From Rhodoferax sp. U2-2l (lineage in GTDB: Bacteria > Pseudomonadota > Gammaproteobacteria > Burkholderiales > Burkholderiaceae_C): a stretch of 48,969 nt of DNA. Location: NCBI RefSeq assembly GCF_020594515.1, contig NZ_JAJCTH010000025.1:1-48969 (forward strand), in the 5' to 3' direction. The stretch's first letter is position 1. Each line of letters begins with the position of its first letter. The notes under the pieces were generated by a model that saw only the letters and a list, made by a program, of their open reading frames with translations, had not been told where the DNA came from and made no database searches. The translations under genes and the position numbers were made by a program. Shown here piece by piece: positions 25,256 through 32,241 of this stretch.

Positions 25256-26464
25256 CTACTTGCCTGTCACTGGACTGAGATTTCCTTTTTTTGCGTTGAT
25301 CATCTTCAAGCCGCTTCGGTCAAGGGGTCTTACTGTTCGCGGAACCTCCACGCGCAGCGCCACACCCTTATCTGGCTTTTTACGCCGTTTGCCGCCAGCG
25401 CGTATGCCGTAGAGCGCTTGAGTCTCTGCTGCCGAGTGACCCAGAAGCGCGCCGATCTCTTCGGCCGAAAAACCTTCATCGCGTAATCGCGTTGCAGCAG
25501 AATGTCGAAAAACATATGCGGTCGCAAACGGTAGCCCGGGTAAGGCCTTCGCACTTGCTCGCTGCAGCTGGTTTCGTAACCCATCCACCGTTTCCACAGA
25601 GACGACAAATGTGCCTTCCTTCAAAAGTCGCTGATACCATGCGCGAGGTAATGTTTTTATCGGCTGCGATATGCGGCGCCAAGGTTGACCGGCGATTTCC
25701 GTGACTTTTGCTCCGAGCACTGTCATGTTGTACCAACCAGTGGTGCCCATCGCAATCTGGACTCCCGTCACCAACTCCTTCGGGCGACAGCCGATACGTG
25801 CCATGACACGAACAGCATCCAGATATTTGGTGCGCCGCACTGCCATCAGCATTCTGCCACTCCAGTTTTTCACAGACTTGGAAATCCGTTTTAACTCACC
25901 TCGCTTCGATCCTCGCACTGGCATACTGAAACCGTCCAATGGTTCTACGGGTGTGCGCTGGTATTCGTGAACAGCGTGGTAGGTCTTCAGGCGCTCAGTC
26001 AGCACAGATACGTGTTGCATGAATTCGACAGGCCCGGTGTCACCTGGCTCAAGCGCTTTTAGTCTGTCAAGTCGTATGCGTAGTTCACCTCGCAAGTGCC
26101 AGCACAAGGCCGACTTGTATGCTTTGAACGACTGAGCACTATTGGAGTAACCATTCAGTGCTTGCTGCCATCGAACGTGCTCGTCCAGCTCCGGGTAATC
26201 TTCGATGAACGCCCGCAGCCAAATGATCTTCTTTTTGTAATCCTTGATTGAGCTGTGCTTGGGCTGAGGCCAGCTTGCGATCCGTTCAGCTTCCATGATG
26301 ACCGGGTCATCAAAAACGTCGCCAGGCAAGCGACAGTTGTTTTCCGCCTTCTGGTTTTTCGATTCCGCTGCAGTCGTTTTTGCTGTCTTCCCGGCGACGA
26401 ACGATGCAGCTGCCCTTGCACGGTTCATGGCGTCTTGGTCTGTCGAACTCGAATGCATAGTCAC
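25256..26464 (-). CDS. Tyrosine recombinase (distal gene of the recombinase operon)
   Basis: 402 residues. The C-terminal catalytic domain shows box I RIGCRPKEL (R227), box II YVFRHSAATRL (R320; the usual first histidine is Tyr317), LLGHS (H343) and the nucleophile in TQALYG (Y352). The N-terminal 200 residues include a helical core-binding domain. It is not of the P4 type of the other two integrases in the window, so it comes from a different lineage. The start overlaps the preceding stop as ATGA. Within the operon it probably acts with the P4-type enzyme on the same element. The terminal 40 residues are basic and may contact DNA. Confidence 0.85.
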   Translation of the reverse strand: MTMHSSSTDQDAMNRARAAASFVAGKTAKTTAAESKNQKAENNCRLPGDVFDDPVIMEAERIASWPQPKHSSIKDYKKKIIWLRAFIEDYPELDEHVRWQQALNGYSNSAQSFKAYKSALCWHLRGELRIRLDRLKALEPGDTGPVEFMQHVSVLTERLKTYHAVHEYQRTPVEPLDGFSMPVRGSKRGELKRISKSVKNWSGRMLMAVRRTKYLDAVRVMARIGCRPKELVTGVQIAMGTTGWYNMTVLGAKVTEIAGQPWRRISQPIKTLPRAWYQRLLKEGTFVVSVETVDGLRNQLQRASAKALPGLPFATAYVFRHSAATRLRDEGFSAEEIGALLGHSAAETQALYGIRAGGKRRKKPDKGVALRVEVPRTVRPLDRSGLKMINAKKGNLSPVTGK

Positions 26465-26913
26465 GGTGCCGATCCATCAACGGTGGCGACCACAGACTGA
26501 AGCGAAGCCGTTGTGCAGCAGAGGCTACCGCCTCTGCTGCACCGCTGCCACCGCCAGCAAGCGTCACGCCGGCAACGGAACGACGTGCGTCGTCCGTCAC
26601 CGTCATGCTGCTTGCTTTCGTTGTCATCGGGGGGGCCTGCGTTAGGCATTTTTTTGCATACGGCCCCAGTTATCGCGCTCTTTTGAACATAGTAATCGCG
26701 ACCCAAAAAATCGCCCGATAACTGGAACTGCAGTATCGGCTTCGTCGTCAAAACGGCCACGATGGCATATTTCGGCACCGTTGATTTCAGTCGCGGTGAC
26801 TGTGACAGTCGATGTCGCCACGTATTGATGACAAAGCCCGTTGGCATTGCGTTGATCCATTCAGCTGTTATTCCAAGCTGATCCACAGGAGCTGTTTCAG
26901 CGCTGCTGTTCAC
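26461..26913 (-). CDS. Small protein between KfrA-like and recombinase genes; possible frameshift
   Basis: 150 residues, unrecognised. Residues 1-100 look protein-like (PTGFVINTWRHRLSQSPRL, then KYAIVAVLTTKPILQFQL). The last 50 become Cys/Arg-rich (RRTSFRCRRDACWRWQRCSRG), typical of a wrong frame. The change occurs at a run of seven G on the plus strand (26629-26635). The alternative frame from the ATG at 26627 gives an Ala/Gly-rich, more natural continuation. Both ends nevertheless overlap the neighbours by ATGA, which argues for the annotated frame. Either a frameshift/sequencing error or true overlapping use is possible. Confidence 0.5.
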   Translation of the reverse strand: MNSSAETAPVDQLGITAEWINAMPTGFVINTWRHRLSQSPRLKSTVPKYAIVAVLTTKPILQFQLSGDFLGRDYYVQKSAITGAVCKKMPNAGPPDDNESKQHDGDGRRTSFRCRRDACWRWQRCSRGGSLCCTTASLQSVVATVDGSAP

Positions 26914-27671
26914 GGCTTTGTCACCTCAGGCAGCGCAGTCGGTGCAAGGGCGAAATGGCTGTCTCGCTGTTGTTGAAACTCGCCAACACGGATCTGCGCG
27001 CCAGCCAGACTTTCGCGTGTCGTAGCTAGATCAAGCCTGGTGGCCTCGAGTTCTTGCTGTGAATCAGCATACTGTCGCTTGGTGATGTCCAGTTCAATTT
27101 CAGTGGTCGCCAGGCGCTGCAAGTGAAATTCCAGCTCGGTTTGAGCCTGTGTGGTGGCGACTTGCGCTTTCAGATTGATTTCATTGACTGCTGCCAGGTC
27201 TGCTCTTAGCTGTTGAATGTTTTCTGCTTGCTCGCAGACCCGGCCGACCAGTTCGCTATGGCCCTGGCGAACTTCCATCAACTCGGCTTGAGCTTCTTCC
27301 AGCTGAGATTCAACATCAGCCAAGCTCTCGAGCAGTGTCGAATTTTCATGTTCTGTTGCATTGATTAGTGCCTGAAAGTTGTTTTCGATTTCGCTACGCA
27401 CAACCTCAAAGTGGTCGTTGACTGCTTTCGCCAGGGCTTTAGGAATCGCTGGCGCTGACATGGCGCCGAGATGTCGCGCGCGCCACATGGCCAGGAATTC
27501 ACCAAGTTTCACTGTGCTGCCAGTTCCCAAAATGGCTCGGACACCCTGAATCGTTGGTACCGGCCCCTGACCGCCTTGCCAGATGCCGTCGGCTGCTTCG
27601 AAAACCGTTTTTTGGTCGATGCCTTTGGGGCCTGGTCGCCTGCGCTCCAATGGTTTAATGTCGGCGTTCAT
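26910..27671 (-). CDS. KfrA-like DNA-binding coiled-coil protein
   Basis: 253 residues from the ATG at 27671, fixed by the ATGA overlap with the upstream integrase stop; a frame to 27773 lies inside the integrase gene. Residues about 10-70 match the KfrA N-terminal domain: VFEAADGIWQGGQGPVPTIQ, then GVRAILGTGSTVKLGEFLAMW, a helix-turn-helix. Residues about 85-240 form one long coiled coil rich in Leu, Glu and Gln. KfrA proteins of plasmids bind DNA and form higher-order assemblies used in partition and regulation. Inside a recombinase operon it may act as an architectural factor organising recombination sites. Confidence 0.8.
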   Translation of the reverse strand: MNADIKPLERRRPGPKGIDQKTVFEAADGIWQGGQGPVPTIQGVRAILGTGSTVKLGEFLAMWRARHLGAMSAPAIPKALAKAVNDHFEVVRSEIENNFQALINATEHENSTLLESLADVESQLEEAQAELMEVRQGHSELVGRVCEQAENIQQLRADLAAVNEINLKAQVATTQAQTELEFHLQRLATTEIELDITKRQYADSQQELEATRLDLATTRESLAGAQIRVGEFQQQRDSHFALAPTALPEVTKP

Positions 27672-29152
27672 GATTGGCTCCATCTGGATTGGCATTTCGA
27701 AATGTTCGGCAATTCGAATTGCGTTGGTGATTTCATAGTTTGAACTTGAAATCGGATTGGCTTTTGAAACCAATATTCATTGGCAAATGTCTCACTTGGG
27801 AGATGACGGGGTTCGCATGCCTGAGCCTCTTGCTTGTCGAGTACGGCTTCAGTGATGGGCGTAAATTTGTCTTCATCTTGATCAGGACAAATGCACCCTT
27901 CGCGGAGGTCGTCTAAGTAGTCCGCCCATGCCTGCAGCATCTGACGACGTTCTTTCAGATGTTGTACGCGGTTGTATGCCGTCCCATTTTGGTCTGGTAC
28001 CGTGTGCGCGAGTTGTAACTCTGCGATGTCTTTGTTCCAGCCCAAGCGCTCGACGAGCATGGTTCTTGCCGTGGGCCGAAATCCGTGCGCTGTTACCTCC
28101 GTGCTAGTTGAGTAACCCATGATTTTCAGGGCGCGATTCAACGTACCTCCCGACATGCATCTGTCAGTTCGTCCTTTAGCAGGGAATACATACTGGCTGT
28201 CATTTCTCTGGTTAAACAGGCCTCGCAGGATTCGTACCGCTTGATCGGGGAGAGGAACAATGTGAGGCGGGCCGTAAAGTTTTCGGTGTTGCTGACCCTT
28301 CATGCGTATTGCTGGCACTCGCCATTCACCTCGATTCAGATCGAATTCACCCCATTGCGCTTTGCGCAGCTCACCACCGCGTACCATGAGCATGGCGTTC
28401 AATTCAAGCGCGGCTCTTACGACCGCCGTTCCTCTGTACTGATGAATTTTCCTCAGCAAATTGGCTAGCTGCATCGGATCGATGATCGCAGGATAGTGTC
28501 TGGTCACTGGAGTCTGTAATGCTTCAAGTACTGAGTTGCAAGGATTCACGCTAATTTGTTCCTCGGCAATCGCCAGATCCATAATGCGTTTACAGATTTT
28601 GAAAACTCGGATGCCAGTCTCAACTCGACCACTGGCCTGGATGGACCGGCACAACGCGGTGATGTCGGACGGACCTAGCTCCGTGATTTGGCGAGCGCCA
28701 AATTTTGGAAGTAGATATTTTTTTATGCGCCCTAGTACTTTGTTGGCGTAGTCACAGACCCAGTCACCTTTCCGTAGCTCGAACCATGTATGGGCCGCAG
28801 CTGCAAAGGAGCCAGCGACTATGCCGAGTCGTTTCAACGCAGCGGTATCTTTGCGTTGTGCACTCCATTGGCGGCCCATCTCTTTGCGCAAAGCTGAGGG
28901 ATCAGAACCTTGAGCCAACAGATTGCGAAACTCTGTGGCAGCAGCACGAGCCTCATCCAAAGTGGTGTCTGGAAAAACCCCCGCACTCAATGTTTTACGC
29001 GAAGCGCCAAATGAATAGTCGAATCGCCAAAAAAAACGATCGGGAGTTTTTCCTTTGATCAGATAGAGGCTTCCACCGTCACTCAGTCGATTGGCATTCG
29101 CCATCAGTTCGGGAATGGCATTGTTATTTGGAATGGTGTTTAACTTCTTCAT
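27668..29152 (-). CDS. P4-type tyrosine integrase (first gene of the recombinase operon)
   Basis: 494 residues. The N-terminus has the DUF4102 pattern (LSDGGSLYLIKG ... WRFDYSFGASRKTLSAG). The catalytic domain shows box I MLMVRGGELRKAQWGEFDL, box II AHGFRPTART, QLAHTVPD and the nucleophile region NGTAYNR. The C-terminal extension of about 70 residues beyond the usual end is unusual. The gene overlaps the KfrA-like gene by ATGA. It is clearly related to the tRNA-proximal integrase at 29823-31154 but longer. I see no strong Shine-Dalgarno before its ATG. Confidence 0.85.
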   Translation of the reverse strand: MKKLNTIPNNNAIPELMANANRLSDGGSLYLIKGKTPDRFFWRFDYSFGASRKTLSAGVFPDTTLDEARAAATEFRNLLAQGSDPSALRKEMGRQWSAQRKDTAALKRLGIVAGSFAAAAHTWFELRKGDWVCDYANKVLGRIKKYLLPKFGARQITELGPSDITALCRSIQASGRVETGIRVFKICKRIMDLAIAEEQISVNPCNSVLEALQTPVTRHYPAIIDPMQLANLLRKIHQYRGTAVVRAALELNAMLMVRGGELRKAQWGEFDLNRGEWRVPAIRMKGQQHRKLYGPPHIVPLPDQAVRILRGLFNQRNDSQYVFPAKGRTDRCMSGGTLNRALKIMGYSTSTEVTAHGFRPTARTMLVERLGWNKDIAELQLAHTVPDQNGTAYNRVQHLKERRQMLQAWADYLDDLREGCICPDQDEDKFTPITEAVLDKQEAQACEPRHLPSETFANEYWFQKPIRFQVQTMKSPTQFELPNISKCQSRWSQS

Positions 29153-29434
29153 TGATGAAAGCTGCTTTCAACCCGTTGTTGTGTTGTTGAGTTCCTCGCA
29201 ATTGGTGCGGTATGTGTTCAATTTTTAGGCAGCGCACGTTTTCATGTGGTCATAACTCCCTGTTGTAAGGTCGTCTATATTCCATTAATGTGTTACATTT
29301 TTTGCGAAGTTTTCGTTTCATCATGCATAAGTGCCGGTGCCATAGATCTGAATGATTCGATCAGTGGTCTACAGGCTCGCGTTGCTCGTGGTGACGGGTT
29401 GTCTAAAGACTATTTTTGGAAGGGAGATGTTGAA
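29153..29434. other. Intergenic region before the recombinase operon and the HTH gene
   Basis: 282 bp without a convincing gene; it should hold divergent promoters for the integrase (minus) and the HTH gene (plus). No strong repeat or -10/-35 pair was recognised. A plus-strand frame crosses it, but its composition is not protein-like. Confidence 0.4.
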
Positions 29435-29842
29435 ATGAAGGCGGGCAACAACGGGAAAGTTGATGCCAACTCGATTCAGAAGGTCGCAGGCTTGCTGGCC
29501 GAGGGGGCAAGTTGTGCATCAGTGGCAGCAGCGGTCGGTGCTAGCCGCCAGAGTGCATACCGTTGGAAGCGAAAGTTTGAAGCGGCGGGTGTCGACGGCT
29601 TGATGGTCATCGGGCGAAAGGGCCGCCCGCCGAGGTTGACGACAGATCAAATTGCAACACTGAAATTTGCCTTGGCTCAAAGCCCTAGCAAATTTGGCGA
29701 AAACGGCGACACCTGGAGTTTGAAGAAGGTGGCGCGTTATATCTCTGTAGCGTTTCATGTTAGCTACGAAGATTCAAACGTTTCGCGCCTCCTGATCAGC
29801 ATGGGCTTGGACGTCAAAACACTCAGGCAGCGAGTTGATTGA
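29435..29842 (+). CDS. IS630-like HTH/winged-helix protein lacking a transposase domain
   Basis: 135 residues from the ATG at 29435, preceded by AAGGGAG about nine bases upstream; a longer upstream frame is rejected as non-protein-like. The first half has a homeodomain-like HTH (LLAEGASCASVAAAVGASRQ, then SAYRWKRKFEAAGVDGL), then the linker RKGRPPRL, and the second half a winged helix (WSLKKVARYISVAFHVSYED). This is the DNA-binding part of IS630/Tc1-type transposases. The DDE catalytic domain is absent and the protein ends cleanly. It is either a transposase remnant or a domesticated regulator of the surrounding element. Its 3' end overlaps the convergent integrase by 20 bp. Confidence 0.7.
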   Translation: MKAGNNGKVDANSIQKVAGLLAEGASCASVAAAVGASRQSAYRWKRKFEAAGVDGLMVIGRKGRPPRLTTDQIATLKFALAQSPSKFGENGDTWSLKKVARYISVAFHVSYEDSNVSRLLISMGLDVKTLRQRVD

Positions 29843-31154
29843 CCTGTAAACGACGTGATACTGGATTGAACTTTGGCAGTACCGGATGAACGATCTTGCT
29901 GCGGCCCAAGCGCAGATCGTCCAGGTAATCAGCCCACGCCTGCATCATTTCGAATCTTTTTTTGAGAAATTCGGTTCTGTTGTATGCCGTGCCATTCGCA
30001 TCCTTGACTGCATGCGCCAACTGCATCTCAACGACGGACTCTGGAAACTGCAACAACTCTACGATCATCGTGCGGGCGGTGGCGCGAAATCCGTGTGCCG
30101 TCGCCTCATCACTCGCATAGCCCATGGCACGGAGCGCCACGTTCAACGTGTTCTCTGACATGAATCGCCCGGCTCGGCCTTCAGCCGGAAAGGTCTGTCC
30201 TGTTGATCCTGTGCGCATGAAGAGCGACTCCAGCAACCCGACGGCTTGTTTGGGCAGGGGGACAAGATGGGGCTGTCCGTTCTCTTTCTCTTCCTTGGTG
30301 CGCTTCATCCGCATGGATGGGATGTACCACAGACCGTTGTCCAAATCGAATTCATCCCATTTTGCCAAGCGCAGTTCGCCAGGTCGCACCATCAACATGG
30401 TCGCGAGTTGCAAAGCGGTGCGGACCACCAACGATCCTCTGTATGCATCGATGGCACGAAGCATTTCCGCAAGTACATCAGGATTAGTTACCGCGCCGAA
30501 GTGGCAGACGGCGGGCTTTTTCAGAGCGTCGCGGATGTCTTGGCAGGGGTCGCGTAAATCGGCTCCCTCGGCAATCGCAAACCGAAAGACGGATGAGCAA
30601 TGCTCACGCAGGCGATGCGCGGTTTCCAGTGTGTCGTTGTCTTCAACCCGCCGACAGGCAGCCAAAACCGTCTTGGGTGTAATCACGGACAAAGCCAGGT
30701 TGCCAAACTGGGGAAACCCGTGTAGCTCCAGACGACGAATGACCTTGGAACTGTAGGTCTCCATCCATTGGCTTTTCTTGACACTAAACCAGCGCCGTGC
30801 GACCTCCTCAAAGGTGCCAATTGCCGGTAAGCCTTTCTGCTGGCGCTGTTCGGCCTCCAGGCTGACTTGAATAGCAGTTCTTTGGGCTTGACGCTCCTGC
30901 GACGGGTTGACCCCCATGGCCAAGCTCGCCCACGCCTTCTCCGCCTTTGATCTGGCCTCAGCGAGCCCCGTTTTTGGATACACGCCGAGGCTCAGCGTTT
31001 TGCGCTTGCCCTCAAAGGTGTAGTCCAATCGCCAATAGTGGGACATCCCGTTGGCAAAAGGGAGCAGATGTAATCCACCCCCGTCGTTCAACCGCTGGGA
31101 TCCGGGCTTCAGCGCCTGGATCACACGGTCACTCTTGATCAACTTCACCGCCAT
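29823..31154 (-). CDS. P4-type integrase next to tRNA-Phe
   Basis: 443 residues from the ATG at 31154, chosen because AGGAGG lies seven bases before it. The DUF4102 N-terminus (LNDGGGLHLLPFANG, WRLDYTFEGKRKTLSLGVYP) is followed by the SAM-like core-binding domain and catalytic residues: MLMVRPGELRLAKWDEFDL, AHGFRATARTMIVELL, QLAHAVKD and NGTAYNR (Tyr nucleophile). P4-type integrases recombine into the 3' ends of tRNA genes. The tRNA-Phe 3' end is about 215 bp upstream, so this is the likely island integrase. Repeated GTTACTGC elements precede the gene. Confidence 0.9.
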   Translation of the reverse strand: MAVKLIKSDRVIQALKPGSQRLNDGGGLHLLPFANGMSHYWRLDYTFEGKRKTLSLGVYPKTGLAEARSKAEKAWASLAMGVNPSQERQAQRTAIQVSLEAEQRQQKGLPAIGTFEEVARRWFSVKKSQWMETYSSKVIRRLELHGFPQFGNLALSVITPKTVLAACRRVEDNDTLETAHRLREHCSSVFRFAIAEGADLRDPCQDIRDALKKPAVCHFGAVTNPDVLAEMLRAIDAYRGSLVVRTALQLATMLMVRPGELRLAKWDEFDLDNGLWYIPSMRMKRTKEEKENGQPHLVPLPKQAVGLLESLFMRTGSTGQTFPAEGRAGRFMSENTLNVALRAMGYASDEATAHGFRATARTMIVELLQFPESVVEMQLAHAVKDANGTAYNRTEFLKKRFEMMQAWADYLDDLRLGRSKIVHPVLPKFNPVSRRLQVNQLAA

Positions 31155-31201
31155 ACTTCCGCCTCCTACGCTGCACACGTGCCTTGGTTACAGGGAGTGA
31201 T

Positions 31202-31257
31202 GCAGTAACTTTTTGGCAGTGACGTTGTGAAACGATAGTTACTGCAAAAGTTACTGC
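31202..31257. repeat. Inverted/direct GTTACTGC repeats upstream of the island integrase
   Basis: GCAGTAAC (31202-31209), a one-mismatch GCAGTGAC (31216-31223), GTTACTGC (31238-31245) and GTTACTGC (31250-31257). Lying between the integrase start and the tRNA-Phe attachment region, they look like arm-type sites for the integrase or an excisionase, or the operator of the integrase promoter. Confidence 0.6.
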
Positions 31258-31303
31258 AAAAGCGTCTGGCTTTGACGGGATTTCAACGAAGCTTGCGGAA
31301 ACA

Positions 31304-31339
31304 AAAAAGCCCTAAGTTGTTGAAAACATAGGGCTTTTT
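31304..31339. terminator. Bidirectional rho-independent terminator after tRNA-Phe
   Basis: AAAAAGCCCTA (31304-31314) pairs perfectly with TAGGGCTTTTT (31329-31339) around a 14-base loop; each side supplies a T-run for one direction. On the minus strand it ends the tRNA-Phe transcript; on the plus strand it would block readthrough out of the island. Confidence 0.8.
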
Positions 31340-31370
31340 GGGATCCAACAAAATTTGTCGGAAAGTTAGG

Positions 31371-31446
31371 TGGTGGCCTGGGGCGGAATCGAACCACCGA
31401 CACAAGGATTTTCAATCCTCTGCTCTACCGACTGAGCTACCGGGCC
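31371..31446 (-). tRNA. tRNA-Phe (GAA)
   Basis: 76 bases including an encoded CCA end. The minus strand begins GGCCCGGTAGCTCAG, has the anticodon loop TTGAAAA (GAA), the T-arm GGTTCGATTCC and ends GGCCACCA; acceptor and T stems pair fully. The 3' end faces the island and is the probable attachment site. A -10 like TATACT lies at 31457-31462, about 11 bases before the 5' end. Confidence 0.95.
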
Positions 31447-31465
31447 TGAGCGCAAGAGTATACCA

Positions 31466-31496
31466 GTCCTGGTGGGCACATCGGGTGCACCAGGAC
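31466..31496. terminator. Hairpin between the response regulator and tRNA-Phe
   Basis: GTCCTGGTG (31466-31474) and CACCAGGAC (31488-31496) form a perfect 9-bp stem. A T-run (GATTTTTTAG) follows only on the plus strand, so as a minus-strand terminator for the response regulator it would be imperfect. It lies just upstream of the tRNA-Phe promoter. Confidence 0.45.
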
Positions 31497-31502
31497 GATT
31501 TT

Positions 31503-32183
31503 TTAGCTGCGTTTGGTGCGCGCCAGGTTGACGCCAAGCTGTTTGAGCTTGCGATACAGGTGGGTGCGCTCCAGCCCGGTCTTTTCGGCCACCCGTGTCA
31601 TGGAGCCATTTTCTTTGGCCAGATGAAATTCAAAGTAGGCCTTTTCATACTCGTCCCGGCCTTCGCGCAGCGGCTTGTCCAGCATGAAGCTCTGTGTTGT
31701 TTGTGGCCCTGAGTCGGTTGCCGTCAGGTGCGGCGAGTCAGCGATTTCACTGAGTTGCAGTACGCCTTCCACGCGCTGAGGCGCCAGGCTGGCCGGGGGG
31801 GCGGTGAGTTTGCGCAGCGAGCCTCGCGCCAGGCCCAGCTCCACGGCTTTGAGCAATTTTTGCAGCGTGATGGGTTTTTCCAGAAAGGCCAGCGCCCCGA
31901 TGCGGGTGGCTTCGACGGCAGTGTCAATGGTGGCGTGGCCGCTCATCATGATCACGGGCATGGTGAGTGCGCCGGTGGCCGACCACTCCTTGAGCAAGGT
32001 CACGCCGTCGGTGTCGGGCATCCAGATGTCCAGCAACACCAGATCCGGGCGTTCGCGGTGCCGGGCAGCCCGCGCTTGGGCTGCGTTTTCAGCGACTTCA
32101 ACGGTATGCCCTTCGTCGTTGAGGATTTCACACAACAAATCACGGATGCCCAACTCATCGTCCACCACCAAAATGTTTGCCAT
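31503..32183 (-). CDS. NtrX-like response regulator without AAA+ domain
   Basis: 226 residues. Receiver domain at 1-120 with acidic pocket VVDDE, phosphoacceptor Asp in LVLLDIWMPDTDG (about residue 52), MMSGHAT and the conserved Lys in FLEKPIT. After a variable linker a Fis-type HTH follows (SMTRVAEKTGLERTHLYRKL, about 193-212). The sigma-54 AAA+ domain of true NtrX is missing, so it cannot activate sigma-54 promoters by itself; this short form is common in Burkholderiales at this locus. The partner kinase gene ends 58 bp upstream. Confidence 0.85.
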   Translation of the reverse strand: MANILVVDDELGIRDLLCEILNDEGHTVEVAENAAQARAARHRERPDLVLLDIWMPDTDGVTLLKEWSATGALTMPVIMMSGHATIDTAVEATRIGALAFLEKPITLQKLLKAVELGLARGSLRKLTAPPASLAPQRVEGVLQLSEIADSPHLTATDSGPQTTQSFMLDKPLREGRDEYEKAYFEFHLAKENGSMTRVAEKTGLERTHLYRKLKQLGVNLARTKRS

Positions 32184-32241
32184 GTTGTGCTGCGTCCCTT
32201 TAATGTGTCTGAGCTTCGTGGGTCAAGGTGACCCGGTGTGT

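Larger units (their letters stand above)
1..31370. mobile_element. Probable genomic island at tRNA-Phe (left end outside window)
   Basis: Almost all genes up to the tRNA-Phe 3' end are accessory: three tyrosine recombinases, a KfrA-like protein, XRE and WYL regulators and at least three putative defence operons. Immediately beyond the tRNA the sequence becomes ordinary core genome. A P4-type integrase with a good Shine-Dalgarno lies about 215 bp from the tRNA 3' end, the classic layout of an island integrated at a tRNA gene. I searched by eye for a second copy of the tRNA 3' end (attR) within the window and did not find one, so the distal boundary is unknown and the leftmost genes may or may not belong to the island. 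Base composition is uneven: the HNH gene and the 23.8-25.3 kb stretch look AT-richer, and the helicase/PLD operon GC-richer, than their neighbours, which suggests several acquisitions. Confidence 0.6.

Noticed and set aside
1..31370. CRISPR array
   Set aside because: No regularly spaced direct repeats of 20-40 bases were noticed in any gene-free stretch, and no cas genes are present; the Cas4-like domain belongs to the TM0106-type protein.
31371..31400. attR copy of the tRNA-Phe 3' end elsewhere in the window
   Set aside because: No second copy of the tRNA 3' sequence was found by eye, so no island boundary is annotated on the left.
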